Positions 32,880-44,201 of a stretch of 64,000 bases of DNA are shown one piece after another. Under the pieces are notes generated by a model that saw only the letters and a list, made by a program, of their open reading frames with translations, ran no database searches and was not told where the DNA came from. Each line of letters starts with the position of its first letter. Position 1 is the stretch's first letter. The translations under genes and the position numbers were made by a program. Location: positions 13,638,587-13,702,586 of the forward strand of contig NC_071333.1 of the NCBI RefSeq assembly GCF_010183535.1, given 5' to 3'. This DNA is from Caenorhabditis remanei (lineage: Eukaryota > Nematoda > Chromadorea > Rhabditida > Rhabditidae).

Positions 32880-35054
32880 CTGAAAACATATTCAAGATGA
32901 AAATGTCATGGGAACCTATACATACAGGAAGAGAGAGATAGACACAAGAAAAAAATAAAAAAGATTGCGACAACTGATAAGACTTATCCAATTGTTCTTG
33001 TACTTATCAACAAATCAAGTTAAGGGGTCACAACTGCAGTCAATAGCGAACGGCGGAGCAGCTTATTGTGTGGCAAATAGTCATTTAGAGTGTACAGAGC
33101 AACTCGCGCAAATAAATACAAGGACCCTCTTTCCTCAACAGAGCCTATTCGAGCGCGGACGGTGAACAGGCAAGTTGAGACAGAGAGCGCAATAAAAAGG
33201 ACGGTTGTTGGAGGGAAGGAGAAGGTACAGGACCACATATGCCCGGCCCAAGACATAGAGCAACAGGCCGAGCGATGAAGGGCGGGTCTTCTTCGATGTG
33301 AGCAAACTTTGCCATGTGGCCGACCAGAGGTCTCCCTTTCTTTCTTCTTTCCAACAATCCACCAGCCAATTGATTAATTGGTAGGGTAGGGATGAAAAAA
33401 AGTACATTCGAAACGAGTCTGAGCCTCTTTCTAGATAAATCGTATTTTTGGGGGGCTAGCGTCAGAACAGACTGGAGAGTATGGAAACTGAGAATACGGG
33501 AGAAGAGTGGAATGATCACACAGCTGGACACGGTGCTATGCAGTGAAAGTCTCGAAAGAGAGGTACCAGAAGTTTTTTTCTGTTTCTGAAGCATCTGCGT
33601 ACCAGCTGAACGAAGTACTATGCGTGCCATAACAGAAAAAAAATGCATGAAATGCACGGAATAAAATTTAATGAGTACTAGAGGAATGGTAAATTTAAAT
33701 TTCTACTGTGTCGGAACGGAATATTGGAAGCAAAAAACGAAAATAGTATCGAGACGATGGAAATCGATTTGTGATGACGTGAAGGGCCAACGAGACAAAT
33801 ACTGTGTGCTCTGGGAAGTCTGGTGCACAAACAGACGTAGAACGTCATCCGCTCAGCAGACGGTATATCTTATCGCCCAGAGGGACAAAAATTGAGAGCA
33901 GTCTAGGTTAGAGGAACAATTGGAATGGGATTAAAAGCTAATTAGATATCTAAACACTTATTTAAAAGTCATAAAATAATAGTTTGATAGCACTACAATC
34001 GTCATATTCGATGACCAATATTGTAGTAACACCAGCAGGAATGACCTCTTAGTCCTCGCAATATGTGTGCGCGTCTTGGCAGAGATCGTATAACTCGGAG
34101 AGACAAGAGACCAAATACAGATAAGGCAGTAGTTGCGGTGAAGGCGAAGAAGAGTGTTCGAGAAGGGTGGACGAACGGAACGTTGGATATATTAATTATG
34201 ATAACGTACTTTACTGGTGGACTGGTGACTTTTGAGAGATAGAGAGAGGGTGCGCGCGAAATAGAAAATTTGGTGTGAATACTGGTGGAAAAATATTTTT
34301 TAATAGAGTCACAATCAGAAATTGAATTATATTTAAAACAAACAATATTGAATGTTTTTTCAAATTTCCCTGCGGATAATAAAAATTGGTCTTTAAAGAT
34401 ACGATGGCTTTAAAACTTGAAACAATGGTCATCTAGACAACAAGTAACTCCAAAAAACAAAACTTATCCAGAAATATGATCATTCCTAAGAAACCTATAC
34501 GAGGGTCATTTGAGCCGGAGTCGAAGCAAAAGGTGGTTTGAGGAGACGACGGCCCGCCAGAGGTCAGGCCAGTGCTTCTTTTGCCCGCGCTCATAACCCG
34601 TAACTCCTCCACTGTTCGATTTGTTACACTGTTTCTGATATACACGAGCGACCCCGCTGCCTGCGAGGAGTTGGTGTCGACCCCGGCCCAATGTCCTCTC
34701 CTCTATCAGAGCCAAATCCACCGCACACGACAGATAGTGTGTTAATCAAGGAGATGTCAGACAACCAGATACGTCTATAAAAAACGACGGGAGCACAAAA
34801 AAGCGATGGATCTGCAAGAGATGAATCTTCTCTCGTCTTGACATTGAATTAAGTGCGCCCAATGTCTTGCAATTGCTTCTTGGAGCCAATGAGTCATTGA
34901 AGAGGAATTGCACCGGCTGTCTCTTTCTTTTTGATCGAAAAGATGAGTCGATTGGAGATTTAGAAATATGAAGATAAGAAGATGTAACAAAATTATTGTA
35001 ATGTTTATTACGTATAACAAAAAACTGACTAATAATTGGATAGAAACAATAAAA
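32880..35054. other. Upstream region of lam-2
   Basis: Non-coding as far as I can tell. The 33.0-33.9 kb part is relatively GC-rich and gives overlapping frames on both strands (for example 33145-33657 minus and 33671-33895 plus), none with signal peptides, domains or splice sites. It probably contains the lam-2 promoter. Confidence 0.45.
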
Positions 35055-35955
35055 TCACGGTTTTCTAGTGTCTTTGTATACTTCAAAAAGTTGTTCCAAT
35101 GTCTCAGCTGGAAGTTTACGCATTATCCGTCTCATCATCCGGTTAGCCTTGTTAGTTGGTAACTGTTGTGCTTCCAATAGTTCGAGAATCTGGAAAATTA
35201 CTTATAAAATGTTGGTTGAATAAATCTGGGAAGACTACTATTAAAATAAATAAATTACACAAGGATCGATTTTACAGAATATTCAAAACATGGCTTAAGT
35301 ATAACTCATGATTCGGTTATGCAGTAGCATCACATTTTACTCAAAATAATCAAGTTCTATCAAGGTATCATTACAGATCAAGTTGGTATAAGTCACGTGA
35401 TTTTTCTCAAAACTTGTCTCGGAATGTGGCATCTGGAATGTCAAATCAAGACGTTTCACACATACCACTGATTTCATTATAAAAGTGCACTAACTACTTT
35501 TTTTGCTAGAAAACATGACAGTCTGACAAACTGGTAATTGATTTTACATCCGCATCTTTCTCTCTCCCCCTTCAATTCTATTATTATACACTGTCAGCCA
35601 TATTTTTCAATTGGAAAGTCTCTAATTGAAACGACGCCAGAAGTATATGTGGTAACTATCTCAATATATTAAACTTGATGAGATGGCTGCCATTTTTCAT
35701 ATCATTGTTTCATTCCACTTACGATATCACTTAAACTTGGATCCAGTTCGGTAAGAAATTCCTCGAGGCCAACTATTTTTTCTTCGGAACTTTCTGTTTC
35801 TGAAATTATTTTTTTGATTATTTATTATGAATCCCTTTGTACCAAGCCCCGAACCTCCATTACTCATCGTAGAGCGAAAAAAAAATCTGACCTCTCAGAA
35901 ATGCCGCAATGATTAATGTCATCAAAATGATAGACATCCAAAAACGATTTGTCAT
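35055..35955 (-). CDS. Small secreted protein, 91 residues, three exons
   Basis: Three minus-strand exons in consistent phase: 35955-35892, 35799-35723 and 35189-35055. Donors are GAGAG/GTCAGA and ATATC/GTAAGT; acceptors are TTTCAG and TTCCAG. The start MTNRFWMSIILMTLIIAAFL is a clean signal peptide. The mature part begins acidic (ETESSEEKIVGLEEFLTEL), then becomes helical and basic (NRMMRRIMRK) and ends YKDTRKP. There is no cysteine, so it is not a disulphide-rich peptide. RR and RK pairs could be prohormone cleavage sites. A minus-strand AATAAA lies about 50 bp past the stop (TTTATT near 35004). I do not recognise the family. The exons are too short for simple reading-frame scans; the prediction rests on three matched splice phases, the signal peptide and the poly(A) signal. 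Confidence 0.72.
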
Positions 35956-37959
35956 CCTGAAGATGATAAGAAAATCGAAATGGATTTATAATCAGCTGAT
36001 TTATTGTAGAATCCCCAGTTTTCCTTTGTTTCCTCTCCTCGTTCTCTGTAAAAAGACGATGTCTGAACTATGAATTGTAGCAGTAACACAAACATTGGGA
36101 TGAGAGGGCGAGAACAAAACAAGAAATGAGTGATTAGGTGTCCTCCAAGTATTTGATTGAATTAGTGAAAACTCGCGATGACAAAAAGAGACTGTGTGAT
36201 GATAATGATGATTTTCACAGTAGCTTTTTGTATGTTAGAGGCGGGAAGAATTGTGAAAATTCTATCAAACTTTTCTTCATAGATTATTCTCTTACTCATC
36301 CTACCCTCTTCCAGTTTTTCTATGCTTCCTTTTTACGTTGCGGTCATTACAATTTCTGAATAAATTGCACTATATTTCGAAAACACTTCAGATGTTTTTC
36401 ATTTATCCAAATGTTTCATTTTGAACTCTCGATTTTTTAATCGTCTAATAGGAAAATTGTACTAATTAACAGCAATGTTTTCAACGTATAAAAATAACAG
36501 GGAAGTTGAAATAAAAATCTTTGTTTTGACTGAATTCCAAAGTTTATATCAACATTAAAATAACTAAAATTTGACTTTCTGTGTTTTATTCCGGAGTTTT
36601 CGAAATGTATGAAGAATCGTAAAACCTGAATTATAAAAGATTTATTTTTCAACTAATAATCCTTTATAAGTAAGATTTGCACTATGAGGGAGCTATCTTT
36701 GAGGCTAAACAACTTTTGTTTTGAAAAATACCGGAGAGGTGTTTGGTCTTATCAATCTAGCAGATATTATTCAGTTCTAGTAAGATTTTGGTCATATAAA
36801 AACAGTGACCCGTTTTTTTTGAGAACCGAGAAGTAATTGTTTTCTAAAATGCCGACAAAAGGACACATCACATCAACTAATCAATCGGAAACAAATGTAC
36901 TTCTTCTTTCTCTGCCCCAGTACTGTCCTTTATGCACTATCTATCAAGATATCTAACCCCCATTCATTCTTATATAAAATCAAAAGCAGTAATAAATAAT
37001 ACGATTGAAATGAGAAATCAGTTTCATAGTTTGACGAAAGAAACGAGACTAGGCGCGTTGACTCAATTCGTAGTAATAAGCGACCGGTAGCATGAAATTG
37101 GTTACGACATATGGAGACTGATCAAGTTATCAATTATTGGTTGTAAGAAAACCGAAGATAGAGTGCGAGAGAAAAAGAGACGCACTTGATTTTTATTTTT
37201 CAAAAAGTCTGTTGGTCACTTTCCAAAACTAGAGAGAAAAGAAAAGAAGGCGTCGGGGGGCAAAAGGAGGGAGCGATGAGAGGAGTATGGTCTTGGTAAG
37301 AAAATAAGAAAAACCAGATGATGATAACCTCCGATATAATCATCAATTTTCTCTTTGCTTTGTGTGATGTAACGCCTCACATTTTCAATCAAACTCTATT
37401 AACTTTTTTCAGAACCAAATGCTACGATCTTCTTTTATACTCTATACTTCTTTTTTTGAACTCCAGTTTGATCTATCTTCCTATTAATTTCTCTTTCTTC
37501 TTTTATCTTTTTATATCATTACTGTTACTGATTCATCTTTTTCTTTCTTTTCGTTTTTGCGTGTTTTCTTTAAGAACCTCTTTGGGCCGCAGGTCATTTT
37601 AACACTCTCCACCCTCCTTTTACCCCATTTCATTCCAACCGCATCATCCACCACCTCCACCGTTCTCTTCTTTTTTTTGTGGTTGCCAGTAATGACGGTC
37701 TAATGAAGCCAAGTGTAGTCTTCTATTTTTTTTGTCATTCACTTTCATGATTTCATCGTAAACGTTGTACCAAATTTCATTTGAATTCTTAGAGTGCGTA
37801 GCTGAAGACTGATGTATTAGGTTCTTCAAAATTCCAGTCTTCTGAAGAGTGAATGCCCTTTTCTGATTCATTACATTAAGTTTTTTGAACAAAACTTTCT
37901 GACCACTTTGTTTTTTGTGTCCTGATGTATATTTTATTCTGACCAAAATCTATTTCCAG
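35956..37959. other. Divergent intergenic region upstream of pgp-10 and the small secreted gene
   Basis: No supportable gene. A 100-codon minus-strand frame (37644-37946) ends in poly-Gly and starts 14 bp from the pgp-10 ATG, so it is probably chance. A purine-rich tract with GGGGGG lies near 37254, and T-rich tracts follow to 37600. Confidence 0.45.
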
Positions 37960-40900
37960 ATGTCAAATGAAAAAGATGAAAAGGAAAACGCAAAAGTGAA
38001 TGGAGATGCTGAGAAGAAGAAAGCGGATACAGATGAAAAACGTTCAAATAAATCAGTGATTTATCCTATCGAACCCTCAGCACTGTACATCGATGATCTG
38101 AAAAATAGTAAAAAAGGTTAGTCTGGTAGTAATAAGTTTCAATTAAAACTATATTTTAGCTTATGATATCACTATGGACGACCCCCAAGAAAAACCATCA
38201 GATTCCAAACCGAAATTAGGATTTTTTGAACCTTATAAACGACTTTATGCATTTGCTGACAATATTGATATGCAGGTATTTCATCGTCGTGACTTGTTCT
38301 TTTTTTATTCAATTCTGATTTTGCAGCTCATGGCTATGGGCTTGTTCAGTGCATTACTCCAATCAGCTCTCCCGCCATTCGTTTGGCTAATTATGGGTAA
38401 TTTTGTATCAGTATCTATTCTGAGAGAGGTAAGTGATCATCTTTTAATGGACCTGAACCGTTTACTATCAGGAAGGAAAAATGGGTCTGAAAAATTTGTC
38501 ATCTGAATATCCAATCGACGATCAGTTTGCTTCATCTGCTACTCCTGCATTTATTTCTATGTTAGGCCTCTCGATTGCAATGTTTATCGCAGCTTTCTGT
38601 CAGGTAACTTGTTTTGACACTTTCCCCACTTTTATTGGTTTTTAATGTAAGTATTTGTTTATTTTTACATTTACATTTTTATTCCAGCGAATCGCTTGGG
38701 AAATTTCATCGATCCGTCAAGTGTTTCGCATCAAGAAAGCATACATTAGAAAGTTGCTTCTTATGGATATCTCGTGGTTGGAATCCCGCCAAAGTGGACA
38801 TGTCGCCGCAATGTTGCAAGAGTAAGATAGCAATAGTGATAGTGATGAGAGTAAAGAACAGATAGATCTACGACATAAAATCAACGAATAAAACCTGAAA
38901 CCTAACGTTTATCTCTACCGCACGACGGGAGGGGGAAGAAAAGCAATGATAATAAATTTGGTAGTCACCGTCCAACGAGAAAAACGGAGATGGTAGTAAA
39001 TGAGTAGGCAAACGGATAGTAGGTGTACCGGAAAAGTAGTGAACGTAATATTTGATATAAAGATCAGTAACATCGAAAGATATACCAATATCATGGGTTC
39101 TAGAGTCATTAAAAATATTCGGGTTAAAAGTCAATGTAATAATAATTAATGAATTGAGCAATTCTATGAAAACTTTTTGGACTTAGCACATTCAAATGTG
39201 TTAGCTGTCCTTATCCTCATATGCACATTTCAGATCCGCCGACTCCATATACAATGGAATCTCAGATCACTTGCCCATGGTGGTCTTCATTCTCTCGTAC
39301 CTCCTCGTGAATATCGGAGTGTGTGTCTACATTCAATGGGACGTCACACTATTCATGTGTCTGGCTATCCCTCTTCTTATCATATCACGTATACTGTATA
39401 GTAAGGTGAGAGATTGAAAACGATAGGCTAACCGGAAACAGATAACGGAAACGGACATTAGAAAGAAAAAAGAAATTATTCAGTGGTTTGCAAATACGAT
39501 GGAGGAGGAAACAAAGCTACAGAATAAGATCACCAATCTTGTCAATGAAACGTTTAATTGTATAACGACGGTTATCTCATTTGCCGCTCAGAAACAGAAA
39601 ATCAACAAGTAAGATTTGCGGAGATTGGGATAAGAGATATCTTTTGATTCTTGCAGATTTGAAAAGTTATCTGCAGAACACAGCAAGCTAACTGAAGAGA
39701 GGTTAAGGTCATCTGTAGTGTTTGATAGTTTGACACAGGTATGTCATCAATGAAAAATGTCTAAAACGTGAAAAAATTCAGATTCTATTGACTGAACTGA
39801 TATTCACTGGAGCACTTTGCTATGGAATCTGGAGAGTTGCTGACAATTCACCAGGACGTCTTTGCGCGGTATTTTTGAGAAGAATACTTACAAAGACTTA
39901 TGTTTTTTAGCTTGCCATCAATATGCTTTACATGTGTGTCACTTCAATTTCTATTGGTTTTCATATCAATGGAGCGACTCGAGCAAAGGATAATGCTAAG
40001 GAAATTTGTGAAGTTTTGAGTGAGTTTTAGGATTTCCTAATAGAGTTTTACAATTCTTAACGCATACTCAATTTACAGATGAACAACCAAAAATTGAAGT
40101 TGAGTTGGGCTCAATCGACAATAATGTGGACTATGTTCCTGTTACAAGATGCAAATACAGAAGACAGAGTATGAAATTCATGGGTACGTTCTTATACTAA
40201 ACCGCCCATTACTAATGAGTATGAATTTTTAGGAAAAGGAGCTCTCCATTTCCGGGATATTCATTTCTCCTACCCAAGTAGAAAAGAGACTGAAGTTCTA
40301 CGTGGAATCTCATTCAAAGTGGAAGCTGGAGAGAAAATTGCAATTGTTGGAAGCAGTGGAAGTGGAAAAAGTACACTGACTGCACTTCTTCTCAGGTTCT
40401 ATGACCCCACTAAAGGAGCGGTATGGTACAACACTTTTAAATATTTGAAAAATCAATTGAGTACCTTCAGATTCTTCTTGACGGAGAGAATATCAAAATG
40501 ATGTCACCGGATGATCTCCGTGGACAATGTTCTCTTGTGAGTCAGGAACCAGTACTTTTCGATGGAACAATCAGTGACAACATTCGGTATGGAAGACTCG
40601 ATGCTACTCAGGTACCATTTTCTTGTTTATTATCTTCGAACTTTATTACTTCTAGCAAGAAATCAACGATGCTGCTAGAAAAGTAGGAGCATGGAAGTTT
40701 ATCAACAGTTTGCCAGATGGAATGAGAACTCGAGTCGGAGAAAGGTATGCAACTTCCAACTTCTCGAATGCTACCTGTATTCCAATATTAACGTTTTCAG
40801 AGGTCACCAATTATCCGGAGGACAAAAACAACGAGTAGCCATCGCCAGAGCTGTTATTCGTAAACCAATTGTGTTGATCTTCGACGAAGCCACATCTGCA

Positions 40901-43900
40901 TTAGACAACATTCACGAGGAAGAAGTGAACGCCGCTATTGACTTGGCTTCTGAGGGTCTTACTACTATCACAATTGCTCATCGTTTGTCCACCATCAAGA
41001 ATTCCGACCGAATCATTGTGTTGCATGAAGGGCAAATTGTAGAGGAAGGTCCGCCAGATGAGTTATTGGCTGATGTGAATGGTATTTTTTATAAGGTATG
41101 ATGTCGCATTGATTTTCAATTTTTCCTAATTTAACAGTTTCACCCCTTTTTATGATTTTCTAAATCAGTCCTTTCCGAAAAAAATCTATCTTTCTCGATT
41201 CGAGGCCAACTTTTATCTCAATCATGACAGATGTACAATGACCAACGTCTCGACCAACTGAGCCAACAACACCAACAGCTGCAGACAAAACCGTCACTTC
41301 AGCAACAGATGTCCTTCAGTCCGCCTCCAAAACTGGCACGTTGTAAATCAAACTATCGACCTCTCTTCTCATAAATCCAATATTTAGGACCCTGACCAGC
41401 AGAGACGCGCATGGGCTCGCAGTTCTCTCGGAGGAAATAAGAAGTTGGGAAAGTCGTATTCTGTGAACAGTATGGAGAAAGACAAATTGAAGTTGCCGGT
41501 GATGAGTAAGAAGAAATCGGAAAGATTGGATTATAAATACTCGAGAGTACACAGTATGGACGTGAAACAACATGGAGAGAGTATGGAGGATGACGTAATT
41601 AATTGGAAGAAAGATGTTTTATCTGTTTATTAAGTTTCAGGATCTTCCTGGAAAAGAAACAAATTTTACTGTTCTCAAAGACTTGATATACTCCTACCGG
41701 AAAGGTTTGCCATTGTTGGCAGGTGCCATCCCAACTACAATTGTCAGAGCAGTGTTTTATCTTCTCATTTGTTTCCAAGTTGCTTCAGTATTAGAAGTGA
41801 GAGTCTTAAAACTTCAAAATTATAAAAATTGTTTCAAAATATTTTCAGATTTCTATTGCTCCTGAAGAAGAACGTGCTTTACAAATTTTCATAGTTGCTG
41901 CTATCTACACAGCTTTAATCATCGTGAAAACTATTTTCGAAGCTCTCGGGGTACGCTATTCACGGGAAATTATATTTAGGATTTCGCAAATTTCAGCGTC
42001 TCTTCATTGCACTTTATGGTCATGGGTTCTGTAAGTTCATGAGAAATGAGATGTTCAGAAAGGTACAAACATTCGAAATGTTTTATTTTGCAACAACATG
42101 TTTTCCAGGTACTCCGTCACGGTGCTGCATATTTTGACGAAGAAAAAAACAGTCCTGGAAGACTGGTTCACAAAGTGATTAACGAATCGTCAACGTTGAA
42201 TGAAATCATGGAACAAAAACTTGATATGCTAATTCCTGGTGTCGTCTGTTCTGTTTTTTCAATTGTCTGTGCATTGTGGATCAACTGGAAGATGGCTCTT
42301 CTGTGCTCTTTCCAATTCCCAGCTTACTTCATTATTCGGATTCTTCAAATCAGAGAAGGAACCAAAAGGTAGGATCTGAACTAGTCAGGATATTCAGTCA
42401 TTGTATTTTTCAGACAGAGAGAAATGGTGGATGAAGAGAAAAAGGCAGCAAATCTCGCATCAGTAGTTCTTGCCAATATGAGTACTATCAAGGCATACAA
42501 TTTGCAATCTCACTTTTACAATGTGTTCTGTGACGCATTAAAGCCTGTGTCTCAGTTAGTGCTCATCTTTTTAGATCTGGATCACAATGGATTGTTTGTT
42601 ACAGATGTATGCAGAAGCAATCTGTAATCTCTGCTTTCGTATTTGCATGCCAATACTCATTCACATATATTCTCATCGCAATTACACTTCATTTTGGAAA
42701 AGTGATGATGTTGTCTAATGAGATTAGTGTTTTCGACTACATGAGGTAACCATTGACTCAAAATTCAGAAATTGTTTCGTTAATTGTATTTTCAGAGTTG
42801 TCCTGCTTACTCAATTCGGTGCTAACTTCTTCTCCCAACTTATCGCTTCAGTCAGTGACTTCACCAAAGCTCAGATTGCCGCTGAAAACGTGATGAGAGT
42901 AATAAGAGAACCGCCAGTAGATATGGATAACTTGTCTGAAGAGGGATTGAGACCTGTGAGTTACACAAACTAATAACAAACTATGAGAATTTACAAAATG
43001 ATATTTAGAAGCTTGAAGGAAACCTTTGTCTGAAAGATGTATCGTTCCGGTACCCAACAAGACCGATTGTTCCAGTTTTGACAAATTTGAACCTCAAGGT
43101 GAATTTTCACTCAAAACTAATTTTAAATGTTTCATGAGTTTAGGTCCGTGGTGGAGAGTCGATTGCACTGGTCGGACCATCTGGTTCCGGAAAATCTTCT
43201 ATTATTTCACTATTCCAAAGAATGTACAATGCAACCGACGGAGTTGTTATAATCGACAAGTACAACATCAAATCCATAAACCCGGCCTATTTAAGAAGAT
43301 GTATTGTACAAGTCGGCCAAGAACCGGATCTTTTCTCTTTCACTATCAAGGTATCTTATACCAGAGTCATTTATCATAATCACATAAAAATCTATGTTGT
43401 TTATAGGAGAACATTGCATTTGGAATGATGGAAAGTGAAGCTACCATCGATAAAGTGATAGAAGCTGCAAAGATCGCAGATATCCACAATTTCATCACAA
43501 GCCTTCCGCAGGTAGGAAGAACAATTTTAATTGCTCATAAAGATTTTATTTGAAGGGTTATGACACTGAGGTTGGAGAGTTTGGTGCCCAGCTATCTGGC
43601 GGTCAAAAACAAAGAATTGCGATTGCTCGGGCAATTATCAGAAAACCAACTGTTCTACTGCTCGACGAGGCTACTTCTGCACTGGATAGTGCAAGTGAAA
43701 GAGAAGTTCAAAGCGCGTTTGAACGTGTTAAGCAGAGCAAGAAGACTGCATGCACTTGTATTCAAAGTAAAATTAACAATCTATGATAAGTGATATTTAT
43801 GGTACTTTTTTCAGTTGCACATCGTCTATCAACAATCCGTAACGTAGACAGAATATATGTGATTGTGCATGGAGAAATCGCAGAGGAAGGTGATCATGAG

Positions 43901-43951
43901 TCTCTGATGAATTTGAAGGGTATCTACTACGAAATGAACCAAATGGCTTAA
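37960..43951 (+). CDS. pgp-10: Full-length ABCB transporter (P-glycoprotein)
   Basis: ATP-driven plasma-membrane exporter with the TMD-NBD-TMD-NBD layout of ABCB/P-glycoproteins. The ATG directly follows a TTTCCAG acceptor. After an acidic cytoplasmic start, TMD1 is encoded at 38.3-39.9 kb. NBD1 has Walker [11 protein letters not shown]-loop SQEPVLFD, signature LSGGQKQR, Walker [13 protein letters not shown] and AHRLST. A charged linker (41.2-41.6 kb) leads to TMD2 (41.65-42.9 kb). NBD2 has [37 protein letters not shown] and AHRLST. All ATPase motifs are intact in both halves. It ends ...NQMA at TAA 43949-43951, with AATAAA at 44054-44059. One linker intron (about 41333-41393) has no in-frame GT donor to its best acceptor. 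The substrate is unknown; such pumps export xenobiotics or lipids. Confidence 0.93.
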
Positions 43952-44053
43952 CTCACCAAAATTTGATCTACCAACTACACTCCAAAATTACTTTTTTCTA
44001 ACCTGTAAATATGATTTGTTACATTTTCGATATTTTTGAGACTATTTTAAAAG

Positions 44054-44094
44054 AATAAAAATGTCAGAAACTATGTATTTCAGAATAATTTATT
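44054..44094. terminator. Facing poly(A) signals of pgp-10 and bar-1
   Basis: The plus-strand AATAAA at 44054-44059 serves pgp-10. The minus-strand AATAAA (TTTATT at 44089-44094) serves bar-1. They lie 30 bp apart and point past each other, so the transcripts should overlap or abut. Confidence 0.65.
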
Positions 44095-44201
44095 TGTCAT
44101 ATTTTGCATGCAAATCAATACAACCCGTACCACAATCATTAGAATCTCATTTTCAAGGAATGTCAATAGAAAAAAGTCCGTTTAGCTATAAACAAATAAT
44201 A

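Noticed and set aside
33145..33657. 170-codon minus-strand frame upstream of lam-2
   Set aside because: Overlapped by plus-strand frames, low-complexity composition, no recognisable motif and no exon partners; GC content explains its length.
33671..33895. 74-codon frame starting MSTRGMVNLNFY
   Set aside because: No signal peptide, domain or splice or poly(A) context; probably chance.
37644..37946. 100-codon minus-strand frame just before pgp-10
   Set aside because: It would start 14 bp from the pgp-10 ATG on the opposite strand, ends in poly-Gly, and has no nearby poly(A) signal. Some coding-like composition keeps a small doubt.
38824..39232. A frameshift in pgp-10 around the long intron
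   Set aside because: Splicing GA/GTAAGA to TTTCAG/A gives the expected [16 protein letters not shown]; the other frame is a shadow.
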